Source: Sphaerisporangium rufum (GTDB lineage: Bacteria; Actinomycetota; Actinomycetes; Streptosporangiales; Streptosporangiaceae). From it: a stretch of DNA of 64,000 nucleotides. The stretch spans positions 16,667 to 80,666 of the forward strand of contig NZ_BOOU01000010.1 in the NCBI RefSeq assembly GCF_016863395.1, written 5' to 3'. A model generated the notes under the pieces. That model made no database searches and was not told where the DNA came from. It worked only from the letters and a program-made list of their open reading frames with translations. Both the position numbers and the translations under genes were made by a program. Position 1 is the first letter of the stretch; the number at the start of each line of letters is the position of its first letter. This document shows, piece by piece, positions 1 to 9,199 of this stretch.

Positions 1-3000
1 ACCACCGGCACCGGGTCCGGCAAGACCGAGTCGTTCCTGGTGCCGGTCCTGGACCACTGCCGCCGCGCGCGGGCCGCCGGCCGGGCCGGGGTGAAGGCGG
101 TGCTGCTGTACCCGATGAACGCGCTGGCCACCGACCAGGCGCACCGCATCAACGAGCTGCTCCAGCAGGACGAGCTGCACGACGTCACCGCCGGCCTCTA
201 CATCGGCGACACCCCCGAGGTGGCCTACCGCAAGGTGATGACGCAGCGCGCGGAGATCCGCCGCAACCCGCCGGACCTGCTGATCACCAACTACAAGATG
301 CTGGACCTGCTGCTCCAGCGGGTCGACGACCTGCCGCTGTGGCAGGACGCCGGCCTGGCGTACGTGGTGGTGGACGAGTTCCATACCTACGACGGCGCGC
401 AGGGCACCGACGTGGCGATGCTGCTGCGCCGGCTGGCCGCCGCCACCGGGCACTCCCGGCCGGGCCGGCCGCTCGGCGACATCTGCCCGGTCGCCACCTC
501 CGCCACCCTGGGCGAGAACGGCACCGCCGCGCCGGGTGAGGACGACGGCGGGCTGCTGATCCGCCAGGTCGCCGCCCGGGTGTTCGGCACCGACTTCCCG
601 GCGGCCTCGGTGGTCGGCGAAGACCGGCTCACCGCCGAGGAGTTCGTCGGCGACATCGACGTGTCCCTGCCGCTGCCCGGCCCGGACGAGCTGTACGCGT
701 GCGGCGACCCGCTGCGCGACCCGGCCGCGATGGCCCGGGTCGCCGCCGCGGTCACCGGCCAGGACGGTCTCGGCCCGGCCGAACTGGGCGCGGTGCTGCG
801 GCGGCACATCCTCACCCAGGCGGTGCTGGACCTGCTCGGCGACGGCCCGCGCACGCCGCAGGAGATGCTGGAGCTGCTGCCCCGGCGCGGCGCCTACAAC
901 TGGGGTGCCTACATCCGCGACAACCCGGCCCGGGCGGCGACCGCGCTGGCCCGGTTCGTCGCGCTGCTGTCGCACGCCCGCGACCCCGAGGACGAGCGGC
1001 GGCCGTTTCTGCTGGTGGAGACGCACGTGTGGGTGCGCGCGGTGTCCCGGCTGCTGCGGCTGGCCCACCACACCCCGGCGTTCGCCTGGATCGGCGAGCC
1101 GCCGGTGGTGGACGCCGACTCGGCCTTCGACGTGCTGGGCCGCACGATGCTGCCCGCGATCTACTGCCGGCACTGCGGCCGGTCCGGCTGGGCGGCGTAC
1201 TCCCCGGAGCGCGACCCGGCCGAGCTGGTCACCACCCCGGAGAAGATCTACCGCGCCGCCGTCGGCAACGAGCGCAAGCGGGTCCGCCCGCTGATCCTGG
1301 CCACGCCCGGCGAGGTCGAGGCGGCCGATCCGAACCTGGCGGTGCTGGACGGCGAGCGGGTCCGCCCCTACGATCCGGCGGCCGACACCTACGGGGAAGG
1401 CGACGCCGTCTTCGTCCTCACCGACCTGGCCACCACCCGGGAGGCTGATAACGCCGCCGCCCAGGACCGCTGCCCGGCGTGCGCGATGGACCAGGGCATC
1501 CGCTTCCTCGGCGCCGGGCTGGCCTCGCTCGCCTCGGTGGCCATCACCCAGCTGTTCGCCGGCGACCAGCTCCCGGCCGGGCAGCGCAAGACCCTGCTGT
1601 TCAACGACTCGGTGCAGGACGCCGCGCACCGGGCCGGGTTCGTGGCCAACCGCTCCTACACCTTCTCGCTACGCCGGCTGCTCACCTCGCGGCTGGACCC
1701 CGAGACGCCGATCCTGCTCAACGACCTGATCGCCGACCTGGCGGCGGCGGCCAGCGAGGCCGGGGTGCTGCCCGCGGTGGTGCCGCCCGACCTGCACGAC
1801 CGGGGCGAGATCGACGCGATCCTGGCCGGCGAGACCACCGGCACCGCCGAGTCGTGGCGGCTGATCGGCGAGCGGCTGGCGTTCGCCGCCGTGCTGGAGT
1901 TCGGGCTGCGCTCCCGGCAGGGCCGCACTCTGGAGATGACCCGGACCGCCGCCGCCGAGGTGCTGCTGGCCGACCCGTGGAAGATCGCCGAGCTGGCCCG
2001 GGACGCGCACACCGCCACCTCCGGCATGATCGAGCCGCAGGCCGCCGAGCGGTACCTGGTGCTGGTCCGCGGCCTGCTGGAGAGGCTCCGATATCGGGGG
2101 GCGATCAAGCACGCCTGGCTGGACCGGTGGCTCGGCAACGCCGGCACCAGCCGGTACAACGCGATCTGGGGGCGCCGCCCGGACGGCATGCCCGCCTTCC
2201 CACGCGGGCTCAGCGCCCCGGCGTTCATGATCGACCGGCCCAAGAAGAACTCGGAGTTCGACCGGATCGACGCCGACCAGGCCTGGACCCAGGACTGGGC
2301 CACCCGCTGCCTGCGGCTGAACCGCGGCCAGGCCGGCGAGTACCTGTCCCGGCTGCTGCCCATGCTGGCCGACGAGGGCGTCATCGCCCGGCGCACCGCC
2401 GACGACGCGGCCACCGCCGTGTACGGGCTGCAGCCGGGGCACGTCCAGGTGCGGCTGCTGGCCGACGCGCACGCCGACGAGGCGGGCATCGGCTGCGACC
2501 GGTGCGCCTGGGAGCAGACCCTGCCGCCCGAGCAGGTCGCCGCGTGGTTCGGCCAGCCGTGCCCCCGCTACCGATGCGGCGGCCGGCTCACCGACCGCGG
2601 CACCCAGAACCGGCGGGCCGACTACTACCGCCGCCTCTACCTGGGCGAGGGGGTGTTCCGGGTGGTCACCGCCGAACACACCGGCGCGCTGAGCCGCCGC
2701 CAGCGCGAGCTGGTCGAGCAGCGCTTCCGGGCCGGCGACCGGTACACCGACCCGAACGTGCTGTCCTGCACGCCGACGCTGGAGCTGGGCATCGACATCG
2801 GCGACCTGTCGGCGGTCATCCTGGCCTCGCTGCCGCCGGGCCCGGCGAACTACGTGCAGCGGGCCGGCCGGGCCGGCCGCCGCACCGGCAACGCACTGCT
2901 GGTCACCATGGTGGGCGGCTCGCCGCGCGACCGGTACTTCCTGGACGAGCCCCGGGACATGATCGCCGGAGACATCGTGCCGCCGGGCGGCTATCTGTCG

Positions 3001-6000
3001 GCGGTGGAGATCCTGCGCCGCCAGTACGTCGCGCACCTGGTCGACCTGTGCACCCGCGGCCGGTTCCCCGCCGTGCTGCCGCTGCCGCGCCGGGCGTCGG
3101 CGCTGTTCGGCGAGGCCGGCTGGCTGGCCGGCTTCGTGCCCGCCGCGCTGGCCGACGGCGCCGCGCTCGCCACCGGGTTCCTCGCCCTGTTCGGCGCCTC
3201 GGTGAGCCCGGAGGCCGCCGCCGACCTGCGCGCGTTCGCCACCGCCGGCCTGGCCGGCGCCGCCCGCCGCGCCGAGCAGGTGTGGGAGCGGCGGCTGGCC
3301 GACCTGCGGGACCGGCTGGCGGTGATCGACACCGCGGTCGAGGCGCTGGTGGAGGCCGACCCCGAGCAGGAGCGGATCAAGCGGTCGCTGGTCGCCGAGC
3401 GGCGGGCGGTGGCCCGATTACTCGGCGAGACCGGCCGGGGCAGCGCGCAGGCCGCCCTGGTCGAGCTGGGCCTGCTGCCCAACTACTCGCTGCTGGACTC
3501 GGCGACCTCCCTGGAGGCGACCATCACCTGGGAGGAGGAGGTCCCCGGCGGCAAGCGCTACCACAGCGAGGTCCGCGAATACCAGCGGCCGGCCCGGCTG
3601 GCCCTCACCGAGCTGGCGCCCGGCAACTCCTTCTACGTCCGCGGCTACCGCCACGAGGTGACCGGGCTGGACGCCGGCACCCCGTCCCGGCCGGCCTTCG
3701 AGGACTGGCGGGTCTGCCCGGACTGCGGGCACGTGCGCACCTTCCACGCCAAGGACGACACCGCGCCGTGCCCGCGCTGCGGCGGCACCGACATCGGCGA
3801 GGTGAGCTCGCTGCACCAGGTGCTGCGCCCGGTCCGGGTCACCGCGCACGACCGCCGCGACGACGCGCAGATCCGCGACGACAACGACGACCGGCTCCGG
3901 CGCTACTACGAGACCGCGGTCGCGGTGGACGTCGACCCGGCCGGCATCGCCGCCGGCTCCTGGCGGCACGCCACCGAGGTGTTCGGGGTGGACTTCACCC
4001 GGGACGCCGCCGTCCGCCGGTTCAACCTGGGCGCCGCCCGCCAGGACCGGCCGGCCGAGACGCGGTTCGCCGGGCTGGAGGTCCGGCCCAACCCGTTCCA
4101 CACCTGCCCGTCCTGCGGCGGCACCACCGTGGACGGCCCGCCGTCGGCCGGCGAAGGCGACGGCCTGGTCGCCACCTCCTCCTACGACCAGTCGCGCCGC
4201 CACCACCGGCCCTGGTGCCCGTTCCGGCGGGCGGCCCGCGACACCGAGCACGTCAAGCTCATCCTGGCGCACGAGCTGCGCACCGAGGCGCTGCGCATCC
4301 TGCTGCCGGTGGCGACGCTGCTGGCCGAGGAACGCACCGCGTCCTTCCAGGCCGCGCTGATGGCCGGCATCGCCGCCCGGTACGGCGGCGACCCCGACCA
4401 CCTGGCCATCGTCACCGCCACCATGCCCGACCAGGAGACCCGGCGCCGCCGCCGCTTCCTGGTGCTGCACGACACGCTGCCCGGCGGCACCGGCTACCTG
4501 CACCGGCTCGCCTCCCCGGAGGGGTTCCACGAGGTGCTGGCCGAGGCGTTCCGGATCGTCGCCGGCTGCCGCTGCAAGGAGGAACGCGGCCGGCGCGCCT
4601 GCCACCGCTGCCTGCTCGCGCACGTCCCGGGGAGCATGTACGACCGGGTTAGCCGGGCCGACGCGCTGGAGATGCTCGGCGACCTGCTGGCCGACTGGCG
4701 GATCACCCCGGTGCGGACCACCGGCGACATCTCGCTATGGGACCAGATCGAGAGCGAGCTGGAGGCCCGCTTTCTCAGCGGCCTGGAGGCGTGGGCGCGC
4801 CGCCCCGACACCCCCGGCACGCTGGCCCGCGGCGAGGTCGTGAACGGCCGGCGGACCGCCGACCTACGCGTCGAGGGCCCGGACGGCCTGGTCCGGCACT
4901 GGCGGCTGACCCTGCAGAACACCATCCGCGGCACCCGGCCGGACCTGCTGTTCGACCTGGTCGACCCCGAGCCGCAGCAGGTCGCCGTCTACCTGGACGG
5001 CTACGCCTACCACGCCTCACCGCAGGTCAACCGGCTGGCCGGTGACGCCGGCAAGCGGGCCCGGCTGCGCGCGCACCGCGGCCTGGTCTTCCAGCTCACC
5101 TGGGACGACCTGGACGAGTGGGAGGCGCGGGACTTCGCCCCCGGCGACGCCAAGGCGCCGTCCCGGGCGCCCTATCTGAACAACGCGCAGATGGTCGCCC
5201 GGGATTACTACAGCCGGACCACCGGCCGTGACCCCGGCGAGCTGAACCTCACCATGTGGGGCAACCCGGTGGAGACCCTGCTCGCCTACCTCGCCGAGCC
5301 CGATCCGCTGGTCTGGCTGCGCCGCACCGAGGCGGTGTGCGCGGGCGTCCTGCCGGTCGCCACCGCCGGCAGCCGGTGCGAGCCGGCCGGCGTCCCCGAG
5401 CGGGTCACCGCGGCGCTGCGCGGCGACCGGCTGCCGCCCGGCCCGGCCGGCTCGGTGATGGTGTGCACCGCCGCCGACCTGGCCGGGTGCCCGCTCACCC
5501 TGGTCGTCGCCGGGCGGGCGTGGAGCGCGTTCACCGTGGTCGACGACCGGGACGAGACGATCCGCGCCGGCGAGACGGCGCACCGGCGGCGCTGGGCGGG
5601 CTGGCTGTACTGGGGCAACCTGCTGCAGCTCCTGGACGCCGGGGCCGGCGACGGCGGCCAGCTCGCCCGCACCGGCCTGGACGACTTCGACACCGCCCGG
5701 CTGGCCGCCGCCGGCGGTGACGGGTTCCGCACCATGCTCAGCCTGCTGCCGCTGGACGACGACCTGACCGACCCCGGAGACGCCACCCCGGTCGTCCCCC
5801 GGCCGGTCATCGAGCCGGTCCCGCCGGTCGACCCGGCGCCGGTGGATCAGGAGGCGGGCCTGCCGGGCGACTGGGAGCAGGTCCTCGACCTGCTGGACCC
5901 GGACGAGCCGGGGCTGGCGGCGTTCGCCCGCGCGCTCGCCGAGCAGGGCGTGCCCGCGCCCGAGGTGGGCTACGAGCTGGGGGAGCAGGCCTGGCAGGCC

Positions 6001-6162
6001 GAGCTGGCCTGGCCGGCGGCCAAGGTGGCCATCGTGCTGGCCGGCGACGACCACGAGGCACACCGCCGAGACGCCGCCTACGGCGCGGCCGGCTGGGAGG
6101 TGCGGATCGCCCCGGACTGGACGGCCGAGTCGCTGGCCGGCCGGATCGGACCGGTGAAGTGA
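1..6162 (+). CDS. DUF1998 superfamily 2 helicase, DruE/DISARM-like (5' partial)
   Basis: Large SF2 helicase cut by the left window edge; 2,053 residues are visible. Walker A (GTGSGKT) lies at visible residues 3-9, so only the extreme N-terminus is missing. Motif II is DEFH (residues 125-128), the SAT motif follows near 167, and helicase-C motif VI (QRAGRAGR) is at 953-960. Several Cys pairs look like zinc ribbons. A DUF1998/MZB module with a Cys cluster covers roughly 1420-1560. After it comes a Vsr-like PD-(D/E)XK segment (near 1656-1710, DGYAYH then LTWDDL) and a second similar segment at the very C-terminus. Length and domain order match Druantia DruE; a DISARM DrmA-DrmB fusion is the alternative. 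It would act as a DNA translocase in phage defence (inferred). The next helicase gene follows after 52 bp. Confidence 0.85.
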   Translation, partial: TTGTGSGKTESFLVPVLDHCRRARAAGRAGVKAVLLYPMNALATDQAHRINELLQQDELHDVTAGLYIGDTPEVAYRKVMTQRAEIRRNPPDLLITNYKMLDLLLQRVDDLPLWQDAGLAYVVVDEFHTYDGAQGTDVAMLLRRLAAATGHSRPGRPLGDICPVATSATLGENGTAAPGEDDGGLLIRQVAARVFGTDFPAASVVGEDRLTAEEFVGDIDVSLPLPGPDELYACGDPLRDPAAMARVAAAVTGQDGLGPAELGAVLRRHILTQAVLDLLGDGPRTPQEMLELLPRRGAYNWGAYIRDNPARAATALARFVALLSHARDPEDERRPFLLVETHVWVRAVSRLLRLAHHTPAFAWIGEPPVVDADSAFDVLGRTMLPAIYCRHCGRSGWAAYSPERDPAELVTTPEKIYRAAVGNERKRVRPLILATPGEVEAADPNLAVLDGERVRPYDPAADTYGEGDAVFVLTDLATTREADNAAAQDRCPACAMDQGIRFLGAGLASLASVAITQLFAGDQLPAGQRKTLLFNDSVQDAAHRAGFVANRSYTFSLRRLLTSRLDPETPILLNDLIADLAAAASEAGVLPAVVPPDLHDRGEIDAILAGETTGTAESWRLIGERLAFAAVLEFGLRSRQGRTLEMTRTAAAEVLLADPWKIAELARDAHTATSGMIEPQAAERYLVLVRGLLERLRYRGAIKHAWLDRWLGNAGTSRYNAIWGRRPDGMPAFPRGLSAPAFMIDRPKKNSEFDRIDADQAWTQDWATRCLRLNRGQAGEYLSRLLPMLADEGVIARRTADDAATAVYGLQPGHVQVRLLADAHADEAGIGCDRCAWEQTLPPEQVAAWFGQPCPRYRCGGRLTDRGTQNRRADYYRRLYLGEGVFRVVTAEHTGALSRRQRELVEQRFRAGDRYTDPNVLSCTPTLELGIDIGDLSAVILASLPPGPANYVQRAGRAGRRTGNALLVTMVGGSPRDRYFLDEPRDMIAGDIVPPGGYLSAVEILRRQYVAHLVDLCTRGRFPAVLPLPRRASALFGEAGWLAGFVPAALADGAALATGFLALFGASVSPEAAADLRAFATAGLAGAARRAEQVWERRLADLRDRLAVIDTAVEALVEADPEQERIKRSLVAERRAVARLLGETGRGSAQAALVELGLLPNYSLLDSATSLEATITWEEEVPGGKRYHSEVREYQRPARLALTELAPGNSFYVRGYRHEVTGLDAGTPSRPAFEDWRVCPDCGHVRTFHAKDDTAPCPRCGGTDIGEVSSLHQVLRPVRVTAHDRRDDAQIRDDNDDRLRRYYETAVAVDVDPAGIAAGSWRHATEVFGVDFTRDAAVRRFNLGAARQDRPAETRFAGLEVRPNPFHTCPSCGGTTVDGPPSAGEGDGLVATSSYDQSRRHHRPWCPFRRAARDTEHVKLILAHELRTEALRILLPVATLLAEERTASFQAALMAGIAARYGGDPDHLAIVTATMPDQETRRRRRFLVLHDTLPGGTGYLHRLASPEGFHEVLAEAFRIVAGCRCKEERGRRACHRCLLAHVPGSMYDRVSRADALEMLGDLLADWRITPVRTTGDISLWDQIESELEARFLSGLEAWARRPDTPGTLARGEVVNGRRTADLRVEGPDGLVRHWRLTLQNTIRGTRPDLLFDLVDPEPQQVAVYLDGYAYHASPQVNRLAGDAGKRARLRAHRGLVFQLTWDDLDEWEARDFAPGDAKAPSRAPYLNNAQMVARDYYSRTTGRDPGELNLTMWGNPVETLLAYLAEPDPLVWLRRTEAVCAGVLPVATAGSRCEPAGVPERVTAALRGDRLPPGPAGSVMVCTAADLAGCPLTLVVAGRAWSAFTVVDDRDETIRAGETAHRRRWAGWLYWGNLLQLLDAGAGDGGQLARTGLDDFDTARLAAAGGDGFRTMLSLLPLDDDLTDPGDATPVVPRPVIEPVPPVDPAPVDQEAGLPGDWEQVLDLLDPDEPGLAAFARALAEQGVPAPEVGYELGEQAWQAELAWPAAKVAIVLAGDDHEAHRRDAAYGAAGWEVRIAPDWTAESLAGRIGPVK

Positions 6163-6214
6163 GGACGCGGGATCACGGCGCCGCCGGGCGCGACGTACCG
6201 GCGAGGGGAGAGCG

Positions 6215-8401
6215 ATGAGCCAGGCGACGTTGCGGCTGCTGGACAAGGCCGACAAGGAGATACTCAAGCTGCCGCGCGCGGTGAAGGGCGCGATCTACGA
6301 CTTCCAGCACCGCTTCCGCCAGGACCCGGAGAACCCGGGGCTGCGGTTCAAGCAGCTCAAGGGCCACCCCCGGCTGTACTCGGCCCGGGTGAACCTCGAC
6401 TATCGGGCGCTGCTGCTGCACGCGGGCGGCAACGATTACATCCTGGTCGCGGTCCGGCCGCGCCAGGAGGTGTACGACAACCTGGACAAGTTCGCCTACC
6501 AGATCAACCCGGTGACCGGCGGCATCGAGTTCCTCGACCTGCTGACCATCGAGAAGGTCGTGCCGCCGGACCCCGGGCCGGACCCGGACCCCCGGCCCGG
6601 CCCGGCCCCCCGGCCGGAGCCCGCGCCGCTGTTCGCCGGGTACGCCGCCGGGACGCTGCTGGAACTCGGCGTCGCCGAACCGCTCCTCGGCCTGATCATG
6701 AAGATCACCACCGAGGACGAGCTGCTCGGCCTGGCCGCCTACGCGCCCCAGCTCACCGGTGAGGTGCTGCTCGCGCTGCACGACGGCAAGACCGTCGAGG
6801 AGGTGCTGGACCAGGTCACCACCCCGGTCAAGGCCGAGGACGAGATCGACGCCGACGACTACCAGAGCGCGCTCAGCCGGCCGGCCACCGCGGTGACCAC
6901 CAAGGACGCCGCGCTGCAGGAGATCCTGGAGGACGACTTCGGCCGCTGGCGGGTCTTCCTGCACCCCACCCAGCGGAAGATCGTCGAACGGTCCTACCGC
7001 GGCCCGGCTCGGGTCAGCGGCGGGCCGGGCACCGGCAAGACCATCGTCGCGCTGCACCGGGTGCGCCACCTGGTGGAGCGGCTCGGCCCCGGCGAGCGCA
7101 CCGACGTGCTGCTCACCACGTTCAACAAGAACCTGGCCGCCGACCTGCGGCACCGGCTGCTCGCGCTGGCCGGGCCGGACATCCTGCGGCGGGTCGACAT
7201 CGTCAACATCGACCGGCTGGCCAGCGACATCGTGACCCCCACCGAGGCCGGCGCCGGCCGGCGGTGGATCGACGACACCAAGGCCGTCGTCCAGTGGCAG
7301 GAACTCCTCGACGAGCTCGGCCAGCGCCGCTGGGACGCCGAGTTCCTGCACGACGAGTGGTCCCAGGTCATCCTCGGCCAGGGCGTCACCACCCGGGCCG
7401 GCTACTTCCGCGCCCGCCGGGCCGGCCGCGGCCGGCCGATCACCCGGGAGGACCGGGCGGCGATCTGGCAGCTCGCCGAGCGGTACGTCATGCGGCTGGA
7501 CGACAAGGGTCTGTGGACGATCCGCCAGGTCGCCGAGCGGGCGGCCCGCATCGAGGCCGAGCGGGCCCGCGACACCGCCGCCTACCTCGCCGACCAGGTC
7601 AGCTCGGCCAAGGTGCAGCGCGAATCCGGCATCTGGCACCGCCCCCGCTACCGGCACATCGTGGTCGACGAGGCCCAGGACCTCAGCGCGGCGCACTGGC
7701 GGCTGCTGCGCGCCATGGTGCCCGAAGGCCCCGACGACCTGTTCATCGCCGGCGACACCCACCAGCGGATCTACTCCCACCAGGTCTCGCTGGGCAGCCT
7801 CGGCATCAACATCCGCGGCCGGTCGTCCCGGTTGACCCTGAGCTACCGCACCACCCACGAGATCCTCCGCGCCGCCGCCGGCCTGCTCGGCACCGAGGAG
7901 TGGGATGACCTGGACGACGGCCGCGACGACCTGACCGGCTACCGCTCGGTGCTGCACGGGCCTGAGCCCGTCTACACCGGCTACCCGACCTGGGCCGCCG
8001 AGCTGGACGGCATCGCGGCCCAGGTCCGGGCCTGGGGCGGCGGCTCGATCGCGGTCTGCGTGCCGGCCCGGCGGATGGTCGGCGAGGTGGAGCGGTGGCT
8101 CGGCCAGGCCGGCATCGAGTCCTGCGCCATCGATGGCGACGGGCCGAAGAAGCCCGACTCCCCGGTGCACGTGGGCACGATGCACCGGTTCAAAGGGCTG
8201 GAGTACCAGCGCATGATCATCGCCGGGGTCGCGGACGGGCTGCTGCCCGCCGGCCGGGTGCTCGACCACGCCGCCGAGGACCCGCTGCGGTACCGGCGGG
8301 AGCTGCGCCAGGCCCGCTCGCTGCTGTTCGTCGCCGCCACCCGGGCCCGGGACAGCGTCGCGATCAGCTGGCACGGCCGCAAGAGCCGGTTCCTGCCGTG
8401 A
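6215..8401 (+). CDS. RelE-like domain fused to UvrD/PcrA-type SF1 helicase
   Basis: 728 residues; the ATG is preceded by a GAGGGGAGAG ribosome-binding site. Residues 1-90 resemble a RelE/ParE-type toxin fold (DKADKEILKLP, then RLYSARVNLDYRALL and a DNL ending). A Pro-rich linker follows near 115-135. The rest is a UvrD-type helicase: Walker A GGPGTGKT near 268, motif II VVDEAQD near 483, the GDTHQRIY motif near 510, and a UvrD_C end with the GTMHRFKG and AATRARD motifs. It probably forms an operon with the upstream DUF1998 helicase. Whether the RelE-like part cuts RNA or only binds a partner cannot be read from sequence. A role in nucleic-acid-directed defence is inferred from fusion and context. 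Confidence 0.88.
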   Translation: MSQATLRLLDKADKEILKLPRAVKGAIYDFQHRFRQDPENPGLRFKQLKGHPRLYSARVNLDYRALLLHAGGNDYILVAVRPRQEVYDNLDKFAYQINPVTGGIEFLDLLTIEKVVPPDPGPDPDPRPGPAPRPEPAPLFAGYAAGTLLELGVAEPLLGLIMKITTEDELLGLAAYAPQLTGEVLLALHDGKTVEEVLDQVTTPVKAEDEIDADDYQSALSRPATAVTTKDAALQEILEDDFGRWRVFLHPTQRKIVERSYRGPARVSGGPGTGKTIVALHRVRHLVERLGPGERTDVLLTTFNKNLAADLRHRLLALAGPDILRRVDIVNIDRLASDIVTPTEAGAGRRWIDDTKAVVQWQELLDELGQRRWDAEFLHDEWSQVILGQGVTTRAGYFRARRAGRGRPITREDRAAIWQLAERYVMRLDDKGLWTIRQVAERAARIEAERARDTAAYLADQVSSAKVQRESGIWHRPRYRHIVVDEAQDLSAAHWRLLRAMVPEGPDDLFIAGDTHQRIYSHQVSLGSLGINIRGRSSRLTLSYRTTHEILRAAAGLLGTEEWDDLDDGRDDLTGYRSVLHGPEPVYTGYPTWAAELDGIAAQVRAWGGGSIAVCVPARRMVGEVERWLGQAGIESCAIDGDGPKKPDSPVHVGTMHRFKGLEYQRMIIAGVADGLLPAGRVLDHAAEDPLRYRRELRQARSLLFVAATRARDSVAISWHGRKSRFLP

Positions 8402-8411
8402 GGATCGCCCC

Positions 8412-8546
8412 GGCAGCGCCCTGGCCGCCTACCAGGAGCTGCGCACCTGGGGACGCGATCTACCGCCGCTCCCCGGCCGGGTGGACCCCGAGCGGGCCAC
8501 CGCCCCCGTCCACCTCTACTCCACCCTCCTCGCCCACCTTCCTTGA
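8412..8546 (+). pseudogene. Short coding remnant downstream of the RelE-UvrD gene
   Basis: This 45-codon open frame ends in TGA and has actinobacterial codon character and a protein-like composition (LAAYQELRTWGRDLPPLP, then LYSTLLAHLP), but no plausible start codon. It begins just after the helicase stop in a different frame. I read it as the C-terminal remnant of a deleted gene; the family is not recognisable. A chance open frame in GC-rich DNA is possible. Confidence 0.35.
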
Positions 8547-8597
8547 CCTCAGCCACCGCCGCCAAGGCGGCCCACACCACTTCCGGGAGACGACACG

Positions 8598-9002
8598 ATG
8601 ACCAAGTACGGCCGGGACGACCTGACCTGGGACCAGCTGACCGAGGCCGGCCTGGAAGTGCTGCTCGAATGCGCGCGGCGTGGCGACCTGATCGCCTACG
8701 GCGACCTGAACAGCGAGCTGGAGCGGCGGACCGGCATTCCCGGCTTCGACTTCAACCGGCCGGACGAACGCGCCGCGCTGGGCCACCTGCTGTGGCTGAT
8801 CGTGGAACGGAACCGCCCGGAGACCGGCATGATGATCTCCGCGCTCGTCATCTACAAGGGAGCGTCCGACCCGGGCCCCGGCTTCTTCGGCCTCGCCGCC
8901 GACCTCGGCCTGCTGCCGCGCCGCCCATCAGCCGACGAGAAGGACGAGTTCTGGACCAAGCAGGTGACCGGCCTGCACGCCCACTACGCGAACGGCGGCT
9001 GA
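8598..9002 (+). CDS. Small defence-associated protein with YGDL motif, unknown function
   Basis: 134 residues; the ATG follows a GGGAGACGACACG stretch. The centre has an IAYGDLNSEL segment and a later ISALVIYKG...GPGFF segment. This pattern recalls the Atl/MGMT-like winged-helix fold (TYGDLA) found fused to the GmrSD-type nuclease at 52901-55426, but the alkyl-acceptor PCHR motif is absent. It sits in the same direction just behind the two helicases and before the HipA pair, so it may be an accessory factor of the defence island. No signal peptide or membrane segment is visible. The similarity to an Atl-like fold is my inference. Confidence 0.7.
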   Translation: MTKYGRDDLTWDQLTEAGLEVLLECARRGDLIAYGDLNSELERRTGIPGFDFNRPDERAALGHLLWLIVERNRPETGMMISALVIYKGASDPGPGFFGLAADLGLLPRRPSADEKDEFWTKQVTGLHAHYANGG

Positions 9003-9199
9003 TCCGCCCACCAGTTCCAGGGTTAACCGCGAGGCCGTAACCGGGTCGGGTGTGACGCCGCAGACCGCGCGGATATGTCCAAGTAGGTGATGTTGGCCGT
9101 GCCGGAGTAGCCGAGATTTGCACGTGGATTTGAGGTAAATGCGCCATTGGTGAAGTTGGTTCGGTGTCGTGTCGTCACCGGGTTGGATATCGTGTCGAC

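Noticed and set aside
6173..8374. Long minus-strand frame opposite the RelE-UvrD gene
   Set aside because: Gly/Pro/Val-rich shadow of a real helicase gene, with no start signal or domain.
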